From Epiperipatus broadwayi (Eukaryota; Onychophora; Udeonychophora; Euonychophora; Peripatidae): a DNA stretch of 64,000 nucleotides. Below are positions 52,541-64,000 of the stretch, in pieces (position 1 is the stretch's first letter; each line of letters begins with the position of its first letter). Location of the stretch: assembly GCA_028023455.1 (NCBI GenBank), contig JAQFVV010012447.1:498001-562000 (forward strand), given 5' to 3'. The translations under genes and the position numbers were made by a program. The notes beneath the pieces were generated by a model. That model was given only the letters and a program-made list of their open reading frames with translations. It ran no database searches and was not told the DNA's origin.

Positions 52541-53208
52541 AATTAGTTAATGGAATAAAATCAATATATAACTACAAGTAAAATGCCACCAATACAAACC
52601 TGCAAACAGTCTTTATTACATATGCGTGCATCATTAAGTAGCAAAGTAGTCATCAAAGTTTTTATTGTATCAAAATATACTGGAAGGTTTGATAAATATA
52701 GGTAAACTATCAGATGACATTCATGTGATCTATCTTAATTGCATTTCCCTATTTCTTAATTATTTTATTAAGTCTGGAAAATAAATTTACAGAATAGTAC
52801 CAATAATCCAATCCAAACTCAGATATATATATATATTTGCAAACATATATTATAATCATCCCGAACACGCATAACGTACGATAGAAAAGAAAAAAAGAAA
52901 AAACCCAGAAATACTTAATAAATCAAAAGTTTAATCGAAATTATCTCTAGAAGATAAATACAGTTTCAAATAAATAATGAAGTCTATAAAAATAACAAAA
53001 ATTAAACGTTTTATACAGCAATAAAATATGCAAAAGCTACTTAGGAATGTTTAATTTAAATCATTATATAAACCATACTACAAAAATAACACTAATGAAT
53101 TACCTCGGTGAAGTTGATTCGACGATATACACTTTTTATATCAGCATTTTTTTCTAAATGTTTATATAAACTTATTTACGGTTTTAGATAAACACGTCTT
53201 TCTAATGT

Positions 53209-53934
53209 TCAACTGGTATAATGAGGTGTCCAGTTTGAATAATCTGTAAACGAATGAGAAGAATAAAACCCATTAGTTAAACTTTGAGGCTGCAGGAATT
53301 GGTTAGGAAACGATGGAGAAGTATAGTAGTTATCCGCTACGTATAACGTATTATTGCTGACAGAAGTATCACTAGATTTGTGAATTATAGAAGGATTTTC
53401 ATAAGACCAATGCGTTGTATCTAAGGTTGGACTGGTATTAGCGAAAAAAAATGTTGAAGACCCTGCAAAGTTAGAGGCAGTTTGAGAATCTAGATTAAAT
53501 GAAATAGCTCCGCTACTATTCCCTTTGAGATGTCCAGAACTTTTTATTGACCGCTTTTTTCGCCGTCTCAGACTTCCTTCAGAGAACATATTGCACCAGC
53601 TATGATGTATAGTCCAGTAACATCCTTTTCCAGGAGTTCCTGCTTCTCTAGGAATTTTAACGAAACAATCGTTTAAAGTTAAGTTATGTCGAATAGAATT
53701 TTGCCATTTTTTCCCATTATCTCGATAATAAGGGTAATGATCAGAAATATATTTATAAATTTGTCCGACAGTGAGCTTTTTCTGGGGTGATTCCGAAATG
53801 GCGAAAGCAATCAAAGCAATGTAACTAAGTGGGGGCCGATTGGATTTATTTCGCCTAGGACGTTTGCGGGCACTTTCTTGTGAATTAATAGAAGCATCGC
53901 TTAAGGGTTCTGGCAAAATTAAAGATTTCTCCAT
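53209..53934 (-). CDS. Forkhead-box transcription factor, FoxE-like, single exon
   Basis: 241 codons from the ATG at 53934. A further 7 in-frame codons upstream start only with TTG, so this ATG is preferred. The forkhead domain spans residues 33-126. RPPLSYIALIAFAI starts helix 1, recognition helix 3 is KKWQNSIRHNLTLNDCF, and PREAGTPGKGCYW leads into wing 1. Basic clusters RKRPRR (23-28) and RRRKKR (123-128) flank it as likely nuclear signals. NLTLNDCF and PREAG.PGKG are most like FoxE; the ...TIHHSWCNMFSEGS segment is unusual. The Ser/Thr/Asn/Tyr-rich C-terminal half (130-241) is probably a regulatory tail with no motif I can name. No frameshifts or internal stops; only one exon is visible. 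It could be a diverged FoxE or a lineage-specific Fox paralogue. Confidence 0.93.
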   Translation of the reverse strand: MEKSLILPEPLSDASINSQESARKRPRRNKSNRPPLSYIALIAFAISESPQKKLTVGQIYKYISDHYPYYRDNGKKWQNSIRHNLTLNDCFVKIPREAGTPGKGCYWTIHHSWCNMFSEGSLRRRKKRSIKSSGHLKGNSSGAISFNLDSQTASNFAGSSTFFFANTSPTLDTTHWSYENPSIIHKSSDTSVSNNTLYVADNYYTSPSFPNQFLQPQSLTNGFYSSHSFTDYSNWTPHYTS

Positions 53935-53993
53935 TTGATTTTTCGCAATCCACAAACTATCTGATAGTAAGAGTGATTCACAGGGAGAGCTCG

Positions 53994-53999
53994 TTTATA
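53994..53999 (-). promoter_or_regulatory. Candidate TATA box of the Fox gene
   Basis: Read on the - strand, a T run leads into TATAAACGAGCTCTCCC, 60 bp before the ATG at 53934. A start site 25-30 bp downstream would leave a short 5' leader. It is plausible for an intronless gene, but TATA-like strings are common in this AT-rich DNA. Confidence 0.4.
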
Positions 54000-54455
54000 A
54001 AAAAAAAAAAATCCCCTCAACTTTAGTAAAATGTCTTTGTCTTTGAAAAGAGACAAAGAAAAAGCCTACGAGATAAATATCCCCCCTCCCCATCCCTTTT
54101 TACAACTAATTTATTCTAATTTACATTCGTAAAAGCTCTTTTTATTTTCTTCTTTATCTTTCTTTTTTCTTAGAGTTTTAAATTCAAGACTTAAACTTTT
54201 AAAAACCTTTAATTTTTGATTTAGTTTGTCTCCTCCTTTCTTTTATAAAAAAAAGGCGAAGATATTTTAAGGATTTGACAATAAAAAGATTCCCGAAAAC
54301 AACTTCATACGCTTGGTAAAATAATATCTTCATTTTTATACTTACCTAAGCTTTCTTTTTTTTATTATTTAAAGAAAACTATTTTTAACAAATCTCTCTC
54401 TTTTTATATATATACACAATAAGTGCAAATATACTAACTACGTACATATGTGCTT
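54000..54455. other. Upstream flank of the Fox gene
   Basis: Contains A and C/T-rich tracts (CCCCCCTCCCC near 54081) and CTTTGTCTTTGAAAAGAGACAAAG-like hairpin sequence at about 54033-54055. This is the likely promoter region; no confirmed binding sites. Confidence 0.35.
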
Positions 54456-54459
54456 AAAA

Positions 54460-54527
54460 GGGCTTTATAGTATAGTGGTTAGTATATCCGCATGCCATAT
54501 CTTAAGCTGGAGTTTAAATCCGGATAA
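54460..54527 (+). mobile_element. tRNA-like pseudogene or SINE head
   Basis: TTATAGTATAGTGGTTAGTAT is a good A-box context, and GAGTTTAAATCCGGATAA sits where the T arm would be. The intervening arms do not fold well and no acceptor pairing is evident, so it is a tRNA-derived repeat, not a functional tRNA. Confidence 0.5.
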
Positions 54528-54934
54528 GTTTGCCATTTTTTGATAGCTAAAAAAGCTTGCGCGATTTTTTTTTTCGCATGTAGCGCCTGTACTGAACTCT
54601 ACTAACCTTGCATTTTAATGTGGGGAAATGCTCACTAAAGTTTATGATGCAACACTAAAACTGGAATGCTAGAAAAAATTGTCTAAGCAGTAGTAATGTA
54701 GAACAATGTTTAGCATGATGTACTCAATCTGCCATAGGACAGAAAATATAGAATATATATATACAAATGTAATCTAGTTATTCTTAGCTTGAGATTTAAA
54801 TAATACAAGAAAATATATAAAAGGCATCTGACAAACTGGAGAATAAAGTTTTCTTCATTGCTTCTCAGGAAAGATACTAAGAAGTATTTGCCTTACTGCG
54901 GCTATAATAAATTAATGATACTGGATTAAATTTA

Positions 54935-54939
<5 letters not shown>

Positions 54940-55018
<79 letters not shown>
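54940..55018. repeat. (GA)n microsatellite
   Basis: About 79 bp of uninterrupted GA dinucleotide repeat. Confidence 0.97.
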
Positions 55019-55021
<3 letters not shown>

Positions 55022-55087
55022 GATCATGATTTACCATAAAATGCTAACTTTTTTTTTTCTACCATAGATCCTTTTGTTTTTGTAAGC

Positions 55088-55199
55088 TTTTTTTTTTTTT
55101 TAAGTGTCATAGCATCGGCCCGTACGCGAACCCGCAACCCGGGCAACTGCCTGCAAGTGCAAAGCAGTCGCGCTGACCTCTCGACCACCAATGCAAGAC
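55088..55199 (-). mobile_element. tRNA-derived SINE, minus strand
   Basis: The inverse reads GGTGGTCGAGAGGTCAGC, a variant B-box region (GGGTTGCGGGTTCGCGTAC), GGCCGATGCTATGACAC and a long poly-A tail (T run at 55088-55100). It is the only copy of this family found on the - strand, lying about 1.1 kb upstream of the Fox gene. Confidence 0.92.
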
Positions 55200-57256
55200 G
55201 TTTTCACTTTTCAACAAATTTCAGAATAAGCTAATTTATACATGCATATAAAAATAATTTCTAAATGCCGACACTAACTTCTAAAGTCATAAAGAAAATA
55301 AGTATTTGTGTGTGAATATATATATGCAATTTATTATTTTATCCAGAGTAATACACTCGGTTTACGAATTAATGTATATATTTGAATAATTAATATTTAT
55401 ATGTACAATATAAAATTACAATATTGAAAAATTCAAGCAAAATGGTCTTTTTTTCAAGTAATTAATTCACATTAAATTTTTCCATATTTTGAACCACAAA
55501 TTATTATTTATCAATTTATATACTATATTATTTTAAAAAAGAAGACAATTATTTATTGAAGTAAAAAAAAAAATCGAACGATTTTAATGCTCGGGAGTTC
55601 CAAAAAGTTCGGATGCCGGAAGTGTCAATAATGGAAACGATCAGAGACTTTATATTCTAGAATCTGATATGCTATCACCGTTATATTAAATCAGTCTGAG
55701 CATTTAGTGAATAATTTCTAGTGACATATCAAGTTCGTTCCTTTAAATTTAAAAAAAAAAAAAAAATCATTAAGAGTAAATGCACATACTCTTTATACAT
55801 ACGTGTGCGCACATACTAATATGCAAAAAACTTGTTTATAACTCCAAAATCTTTTGAAAATACAGCATGATACTTGAAAAATTTTACAGGCAGCGAGAAA
55901 TTTCCAAGAAAGATTCGTATTTTCTTTTCCAGCTAACTCACCTATAAGTAATCCGTCTATCTATCTCTTCAATTATTAATCGATAAACGATATCTAATAA
56001 TTATTAACTAGAATGTAAAAAAAAAAAACTGCAAAAACCTTCACAACGTGGGCATATCAAGCGATTGTTTTCTTCACTGATTCTCTGGAAAGGAATGCGG
56101 GAGAAATCTTTACGTTATATTTGTGCTTTCTTTATGTTTTATCTTTTGCATACATCATTGTTACAATAGTTCAAATACGCATATAAACTTGCAATTTTTG
56201 ATGACGTCAATATCAAAAATATTTCTGGGCAAAAATAAATGTTACTTTAGCTTAGCTTATTTCAGTGAAACTTCTAAAAGTAAAATTTTAACTAGTTCTA
56301 TTTAAAAGACCAGGATTATAATTGTTTTTCTATATATATCTTTTCTCCCATCATTGTCACTTCCTTCTCATCAATTCTTCTCTTCTCCCTTTTTTTTTCA
56401 TTTCATAGAACCAGAATATTTATTTATTACTCAATTAATTTTGATATAATCGATGAAGTAATAAATAGTAGCTATAATAAAATCAATTGCTTTGAAATAG
56501 GTTAAATTAATTGTAAGTTTATTATATGTAGATATATATCTTATGTCCATAATTTGCATTCAAATCCTTGCTAGGTAAAACATGATTTTTTTTTCAGGTT
56601 CTAATCAAGCTTAGGATTTCTTTTGCTAAGGTGTCCGTTCACAGTTAATTGAGCTACCAGCTTAAACTCTCATCACTCAATAATTGACAAGTCTGGTCAG
56701 TAGCGTCTTTGCTTTTGATGTTTACGACAAAGGGGCTGTTGAAGAGTCTTTTGCTGTTCAGAATTTAAAAGTTATGCTACTTTGGAATTAGCGCTGTTAC
56801 GAAGTAATCGTGCGGCGATAATTTTTGTAACGTTGCGAATATATTTTCTTTGTTAGGGAAATATCACTTAAGATTTAGCAAACTTTATATTTAAAAAATG
56901 AATTTTTGAATTCAAGTTAACTTTAAAAAATTATTATGAATTCGATGTAAATAAAAGATTTGTATTAAATAAACTGAACATTATCGAAAATTGCTGTTGT
57001 TTTCTAATTTTTTTTAATCAAAAAATCTTTTATTTATATCATATTCATAATAGTTTTTTAAAATTAACTTGAAATCCAAAAACTCATTTTTAAAATATAA
57101 AATTAATACTCAAAATAATTTTTTAAAATTAAGTTGAAGTCAAAAATTCATTTAATCCTTAAAAAAATAACAAACATTAGAATAACTATCGCCAGATAAT
57201 TATTACATTACAGTTGCGCTAATTTCAAAGTGCCAGGATTGCTTGCTTGTTTGCTT
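55200..57256. other. AT-rich intergenic DNA
   Basis: No recognised gene. The short + strand frame at 56123-56305 shows no domain. A possible tRNA-like B box (TTGCATTCAAATCCTTGC) occurs near 56560 without a convincing A box. Confidence 0.45.
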
Positions 57257-57800
<544 letters not shown>

Positions 57801-60123
57801 TCTGTCTTTTTATTTCTCTTTATTATTAAATAATTTTTATCATACTGTAATAAAAAATAAATCGGAGTAAGGTTATTGGCTTTATTGCTAAGTAACCAAC
57901 AAAGCTGCAATAAAGATTTATTAAACACATGCTAGTTTTTTGAAGAATGTAAATTTTGTTCTTCAGGCAAAATATAATTTTATGTTCTAAAGTAAAAAAA
58001 AAATCACATAATAATTTTGTGTTTTGCCTTATTGTGTACATTTTATCAAACTTTTTAAATTTGTGCTCATAAAAATTTTGTTTCAATGAATATAGATGAA
58101 ACAATTGTAAAATTTCCTGCAGGTCGACAATTTTTTCAGCACATTTCTGTAGAGAGTTAGGAAAGAAGATACTATCAGGCTTGTTAAATGCATTTGTTAA
58201 TAGTTGTTCTTTCTTGTTTTATACTTTAACAATAGCTGGATGCACATTACAGATAAATTGAAAGTTTATGTTTGTTGCTTGGCATTGGGCACACGAACAA
58301 ATTTCTAAAATCGTTAGTGAATCCTCAGATATCTAAAAATATTTCAAATCCAAGTCAAAGATAAGGAGGATAGATATAATAATCATTTCAGCACAAGACT
58401 CTCCACATATATAAAGAAGATAAAATTTATCTTATATTAAATTCTAAATATAATCAGAACTTGTATATTTAAATACATTTTATACATATTGAATATGCAT
58501 AGCATAAAAAGAATTATAACAAATTCTATTATTATCTTATGTAGGTGAAAGATAAAAGATCAATGCAACATTTGTTCAATAAAATTATTTGAAATGTAAA
58601 GTTTGATTTTTTTTATAAATTACTTAATAATTAAAAGCAGATAATGGAAATAGTCCATCATAAAATTACAATTAAAATGCCATCTCAAATATTCGGAGAA
58701 ACATTAATATGGGATAGTTAATATTTTTGTATAGTTAAATTTGTCTTCTAATGTAAGAACTTGATACTGTATATATATTTATGTCAGTGGTAGTCTGGAG
58801 ATCAAGATCCATGGATGGATTCTGCTCTATAACTTCAGATTTTATTTTACTAGTTGTTTATATATATTATCAAAATAATTACTATAAAAATAAAATAAAC
58901 AAACAAACAAAAATAACTTGTACTAATTCTCCAGCGTTTTGTTAAAAAGGAAGTCAGATTTGAGAATCCATAAAAAAAACTCTTGCTATTTGCTATACTT
59001 TTACACTATATATATATATAAACATTAAAATATGGGGTAATTTTGATATATATATATATTGTACCATCAAGATATATATCACTCCTTTTGTAGTCAAAGT
59101 ATATGTTATATATATATATAAATTTATTCACTTAATATATTTAAATTCCCTGACTGAAATGATTCTCTTAGAATAGAAGTTATAATAGTGTCATACACCG
59201 TTCAAATTCTTCATACACATTAAAATAGCTCATTATTTTATTCAGAAGTTAATAATCATTATCTACATACATATTCACAGATACATGCACACATCTTGAT
59301 AGGAATATTAGGAATAAACAAGAAATGCCAATTTTATATAAATTTGTTATGTGTAAAATTAATTAGTTTTAAATAATATAAAAATAAATAAATAATAAAT
59401 AGCTTGAAAAAATCTTGTAAATAAAATTACAAGGAGGATGTGCATAACTAAAACAACAAGGGATATTATTTAAAAAACAAAAAAAGATAGAAACAGAGAA
59501 TTATTGTCAACAAAAAAACAAAGGGATATTGCTTCTTTTTCTTTTAAAGCATAGTCATTTTTATATACATTCACCTGTCATAGAAGAAAATTAAAATTTA
59601 ACAGACTTTATCTTGTCACAAACGCAATGATGCACATATTTATGAAGTTCTGTACAAAGAAAGTTTATTTCATGGAAGCTTAAAAGTTTTCATCTATTCT
59701 TCTAACAATGACTGATCATTTAGAACTGGTGTTCTAAATAAAATTTCTTTTCACCAAAATATTGACGGAATATATATTCGATTTTCAATAAATATAAGCA
59801 AATATTTTCTATTAAATACTAATATCTGATATCAATAAGAAAGTTAAGCAGCTATGCTAAAAACATATATTGTGAGAGAATTATCTGTAGAGAAATATAG
59901 ATTTTAATTCTATTCAGCATCATTATAATATCGCAACATCATATCAGGCTACTTCTTATCGATAGCTGATTTTTTATAAATAGAACTTCACTTCATGTGT
60001 AAATTTTATGTATGTTTAAGGATCATTATATAACGTAGGGATAAAACACCGTCTCTCTGTAAAGAAATTAGGATAATAAAATCACGCGGATATAAATATT
60101 TAAAATCATAGCTCACGCGCATT
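57801..60123. other. AT-rich intergenic DNA
   Basis: Several (AT)n tracts between 58860 and 59125; no genes or element ends recognised. Confidence 0.5.
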
Positions 60124-61708
60124 CAACCTACTATCATTATCATCATGGACCATTATCAATCCACTGCAGGATGAAAGTCTCTCCAAGTTCAACCCATCTC
60201 CAATCTTTAGCTTCTCTTCTCCACATCACCCCTGCACACTTTCTTATTTCATCCATTCATCTAACATGTGGTCTCTTTCTGGGTCTTTTACAATCTCTTG
60301 GAATCCAGTTTAAGATTTCAATTGTCCATCTATTATTATCTCTTCTAGCAATATGTCCAGTCCAACTCCACTTCAATCTTTTAATTTTTTCAATGAGGTC
60401 AGTAACACCTCATCATGAAATGGGTAGAAGATTTTTATCAAGAATTATATAGTAATAAAGAACAAGTATCTCCTATATCTATTACATCTTCTGAATTGCC
60501 CAGAATTTTAAATGAAGAAGTGAGACATGCAATTAAATATATGAAGAAAGGAAAGACTCCAGGTAATGATGGAATTACAATTGATATATTAAAAGAAACA
60601 GGTGAAGAAATAGAACATTTTAAGCAAAGTTATATAACAAATGTCTAAATGATACAGATGTACCAGATGATTGGAAGAATGCAGTATTAATATTAATATT
60701 TAAAAAAAGGTGATAAAGAAGATATTAGAAATTACAGACCTATCAGGGCTTTTATCAGTTTTATACAAAATTTTTACCAAGATAATTACAACTCGTCTAC
60801 AGAGAACATTGGATTTCCAACAACCAAGAGAACAAGCTGGATTTAAAAGTGGTTTTAGTACAGTAGATCATATCCAGGTATTGAGAGAAGTTATAGAAAG
60901 GGCAAATGAATTTGAGTTGCCATTATGTTTTGGATTTGTAGATTATGAAAAGGCATTTGATTCTATAAACATTTCTTCAGTGATTAAACCATTGGATCAT
61001 CAAGGTATACATCCAGGATATTGTCATATTTTAAAGAATATTTATAAAAATGCAACAGCAACAATTAGATTACATAATGATACTGGAAAAGTCAACACTG
61101 AGAAGGGTGTAAGTTAGGGTGACTCTATATCTCCAAAACTTTTTACAGCAGTGCTGCAAGAAGTATTTTGTGGATTAAAATGGGAAGCTAAAGGAGTGAA
61201 AGTAAATGGAGATTATTTAAGTCATTTAGATTTTGCAGATGATGTAGTTGTTTTTGCAAATAATGCTTTAGAACTGCAGGAAATGTTTGCAGGAGTTATC
61301 AGATGAAAGTAGGACTAAAGATAAATGTTAAAAAGACTAAAGTAATGTTTAATCGATTTTCTCAAAATATGAAAATAAAAATTGATTATGATGAGTTAGA
61401 AGAAGTTAACAGTTACAAATACCTTGATCAGATTATTAATACAGATGGAAACATAATGGATGAAATTAATCATAGAATTAAACTTGTTTGGAGTGCTTTT
61501 GGTAGAACTAACTTGATACTAAAAGGAAATATGCCTATATGTTTGAAAAGGAAGGTTTTAAAAAATGTGTTTTATCAGTTTTTACTTATGGATTTGAGAC
61601 TTGAGACACTTAATAGAAGAACAATACAGAGACTTCAGACTACTCAAAGAAGTATGGAGAGATGCATGTTGGGAGTAACAAGAAGAGATCGAAAACGCAA
61701 CCTACTAT
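60124..61708. mobile_element. Twin-primed RTE LINE insertion, copy 4, with 11-bp TSD
   Basis: The 3' end of the LINE lies on the - strand (about 60135-60407: CCATTATCAATCCACTGCAG up to the CCACTTCAATC region). An upstream section lies inverted on the + strand (60410-61697). CAACCTACTAT flanks both ends exactly (60124-60134 and 61698-61708). The inverted section runs from MKWVEDFYQELYSNKEQ through EQAGFKSGFSTVDHIQVLRE, FVDYEKAFDSI and LDFADDVVVFANN to MLGVTRRDRKRN. Reverse transcriptase motifs are better preserved than in copies 1-3. There is a stop in the RQGDS-equivalent segment (GVS-stop-GDS at 61117) and several frameshifts. Confidence 0.9.
60415..61697 (+). pseudogene. RTE reverse transcriptase fragment (inverted part of copy 4)
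   Basis: Partial frames at 60415-60648, 60710-61117 and 61303 onward together cover the region before the RT fingers, the palm and the region after the palm. The first catalytic Asp block is FVDYEKAFDS. The FADD catalytic pair (about 61226-61258) is intact, unlike the FADE of copy 1. Frameshifts near 60640-60710 and 61290 and a stop near 61117 make it inactive, and the endonuclease domain is absent because of 5' truncation. Confidence 0.85.
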
Positions 61709-62669
61709 ACAATATATGTATTATAAACAATAAATGCATAATTTTATTTTCAGAGGCATCTAACATGATTTATCTTGCAACTATATTTCACCTTTTCACC
61801 TTCTGCTAATGTAGCATATTTTATTTACGGTGGAACATCTAATAAACAAATTATTATCAAGCAATTAAAGTCTACCACGGATTTTTAAATTCTATTCGGA
61901 AATCTATTTGCTTATTGCAATTATTTATGTTGGTTCTTTTATTTTAGAATTAATTATTTCAACAAAATATAATTAAGAGAAATAATTATCATTATTCCAA
62001 ATTACGACCTCATCAGCATTTGTGCAGGTATGCATTACTTATTAAGATTTTCGTTTCATTAGACTGATTAAATCATAATAAGTTAAAACATTTATTAAGA
62101 TCATACACACATCTATATATTTTTTCTTAGTTATAAATATGTGTATTGTTTTTACATCAACATGGGTCCAAAAATTTAATATCAATATAATATAAGAAGT
62201 TTATTTATTATATTTTATATATATATCTATAGTTCATTTACAAATTGTAAATATATTATTAATTTTATATATTGCTGAATTAGGAATAATTATCCTATTA
62301 ACTAAAATATATTAAGTATTTAGTTAAAAGAAAAACAAATTGGCCTGTGGCCGCCCTGTAATATTATATTTTTGTGTTTTTACATAGCAACTAAACCATC
62401 AAATGGCAGCCACAGCTAATAGAACAGTACCATATATATTTGTAAATAGTATTCAAAAAGCATAAATTATTTATTATCAAATCATTGTCTCATACTTTTT
62501 TATATTTTAATAGCTAGCACTTATCACTAAGTAATTTATTTAAGTAATGTATTGGTATAAGTGAGGAAATTTAGATAAGACATATAAAATCTCATTCTAC
62601 TTACACTAATTCTATGTTTGATTAATCTATTAACTTAATTTCAATAGAGTCTCTATCTCGTGGACAATC
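61709..62669. other. AT-rich intergenic DNA with a small hairpin
   Basis: CTGTGGCCGCC (about 62345) pairs with GGCAGCCACAG (about 62405) across about 50 bp. Otherwise nothing is recognised. Confidence 0.45.
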
Positions 62670-63235
62670 ATACCAATGTTTCAACTCGATCACACAAGTC
62701 ATCCACTGGATGATAAAAGGTAGAAAGACGGTTGTGTTGTAGAGGCGCTACAATCACTGATTTGAAAAAAATGTTAAAGTTCCACCAATAGCAAAAATGT
62801 TAAATTAAGAATGTTTTTTAAAAAAAATCTTTCCAAATATGATGATGTCTTCATGTATCATCTCACTTATTGATACAATCTGGCCTTTTAAGTATCATCA
62901 TCAGCACTCTCACTCCATACTATAGATTCAGGTCATAAAATTGATTTTTCTAGTATCAGGATCATATCCAGATGTGATAATCTCTACCAGTGCAAAATTA
63001 GAGAAGCCATTGAGATACTTAAATGGCCACATTGTATCAATAAGTGAGATGATACATACAAATTTCCTCACTTTTGGAAAGATTTTTTTAGAAAACATAC
63101 TTAATTTAACATTTTTGCTATTGGTGGAACTTTAATGTTTTTTTCAAATCAGTGATTGTAGCGCCTCTACAACCATCTTTCTATCTTTTATCACCCAGTG
63201 GATGATTTGTGTGATCAAGTCGAAATGTCGGTATA
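62670..63235. mobile_element. 566-bp foldback element with arms of about 230 bp
   Basis: The left arm ATACCAATGTTTCAACTCGA pairs with TCAAGTCGAAATGTCGGTAT. GTAGAGGCGCTACAATCACT, AAGTTCCACCAATAGCAAAA and ATCTCACTTATTGATACAAT all have their inverses in order in the right arm. A central loop of about 100 bp (about 62905-63010) has no ORF of note. Arms differ by small indels only. No transposase, so it is non-autonomous. Confidence 0.9.
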
Positions 63236-64000
63236 TCTATATTTAAATTTTTTAACACGAACCTGCAAAAATATGTCTTTTATATATTCAACCGGTGAAA
63301 ATCTTCATATCAACATATATATATATACTTTTTCTATCTAAGAACAATAAAATCTTTACAGGACATAATGTTAGAAAATGTTGTATAATATATTAAATAA
63401 CTTTTTAATAAATAGAGCAATGGTAGCACATTTTTCACTATATTTGCAATCTGAGTTCGAATTCAGGTCAAATAAACAAAATATTTTTCATCAGACTTGG
63501 AATTTCCTTTCCGGATAATCAGTCTAGTTAATCCAACTGCTATTGAACATTAAATAGAATATAATTATTTTTGGATAGAGGATAAAACAAAAATGGAAAA
63601 ATACTGATAAACTTTTATGACAGCTCTGAATAACATTATGAAAGATTCTTGGAGGAGTCTTCACACTGCAATGGGCTATTTAAAGATGTTTTACCTATAT
63701 TAACTTTTGCTGTTGATTCAATTTATTATTTATTTTAAAAGTTACTAAATTAGACTTTGGGCGTTCCATCATCAGATTGGATGGATGGTTGAAGAGTTGG
63801 AGTGTGGAGTGGATTGAAGCCTGTCCATTAAAGTATGAAGATTGGCTATCTTAATATATATCTGAGCACTTATTACATATATGTGCAGAGATGATAATCT
63901 GGACCAACTGATGATTGCTGATTTAGCATGAAATACATATATTGGTGATTATTTATCTTTTCAGCATATATGTGTTCGAGTATATCAGTGTTATGAGATA
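63236..64000. other. AT-rich DNA with a tRNA-like SINE piece
   Basis: AGAGCAATGGTAGCACATTT and GAGTTCGAATTCAGGTCAAA at about 63413-63473 look like A and B boxes of a tRNA-derived SINE. The rest shows nothing recognisable. Confidence 0.45.

Noticed and set aside
53935-53955. Seven extra N-terminal codons of the Fox protein
   Set aside because: The extension begins with TTG, not ATG; the in-frame ATG at 53934 is the better start.

Overview
This window looks like a gene-poor stretch of a cephalopod nuclear genome, most likely an octopus. The sequence is very AT-rich and has no bacterial-style gene packing. It carries tRNA-derived SINEs with the GGTGGTCGAGAGGTCAGC...GGTTCGCTTCCCGG head, degenerate RTE-clade LINEs, hAT remnants, many foldback (palindromic) elements and long GATA, ATT and GA microsatellites. 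The species call is inference from this repeat profile; nothing in the window proves it.

Two host genes are supported. The first is the 3' end of a NADPH oxidase 5 (NOX5)-like gene on the + strand. Its penultimate coding exon is at 22942-23211 and its terminal exon at 35128-35259, separated by an intron of about 11.9 kb. The upstream exons were not found and presumably lie before the window. The second is an apparently intronless forkhead-box transcription factor on the - strand (53934-53209), most like FoxE in recognition helix 3 but divergent in the wing region. The two genes point toward each other across about 18 kb of repeats.

Almost everything else is mobile or repetitive DNA. From left to right: a small foldback element (35-182); a head-to-head satellite array of about 370-bp units whose units shorten toward a T-rich junction (330-4355), which looks like a consensus or assembly problem; gene-free AT-rich DNA with a GATA array; a gag-only LTR retrotransposon on the - strand with 1.5-kb LTRs (12010-17561); a TIR element enclosing a short ORF (17690-18367); a hAT transposase remnant split by a 440-bp palindrome (20210-21350); SINEs; NOX5 exon A; then, in the NOX5 intron, a minisatellite, a 1.58-kb TRIM-like LTR element with a perfect 5-bp target duplication, a possible Penelope-like remnant and two tandem RTE LINEs; NOX5 exon B.

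After NOX5 come further palindromes and SINEs; a complete but dead ZBED5-like hAT transposon with 8-bp TSD and a SINE inside its C-terminal motif (40091-42798); an ATT array; an old RTE copy (47705-50710); a second, broken copy of the palindrome family; the Fox gene; GA and CTAT arrays; a twin-primed (internally inverted) RTE insertion with an 11-bp TSD (60124-61708); and a 566-bp foldback element (62670-63235).

I found no operon-like or defence-like system. The notable content is the set of nested, datable transposon structures and non-autonomous element families. All calls were made by eye from sequence; no alignment or database search was run.
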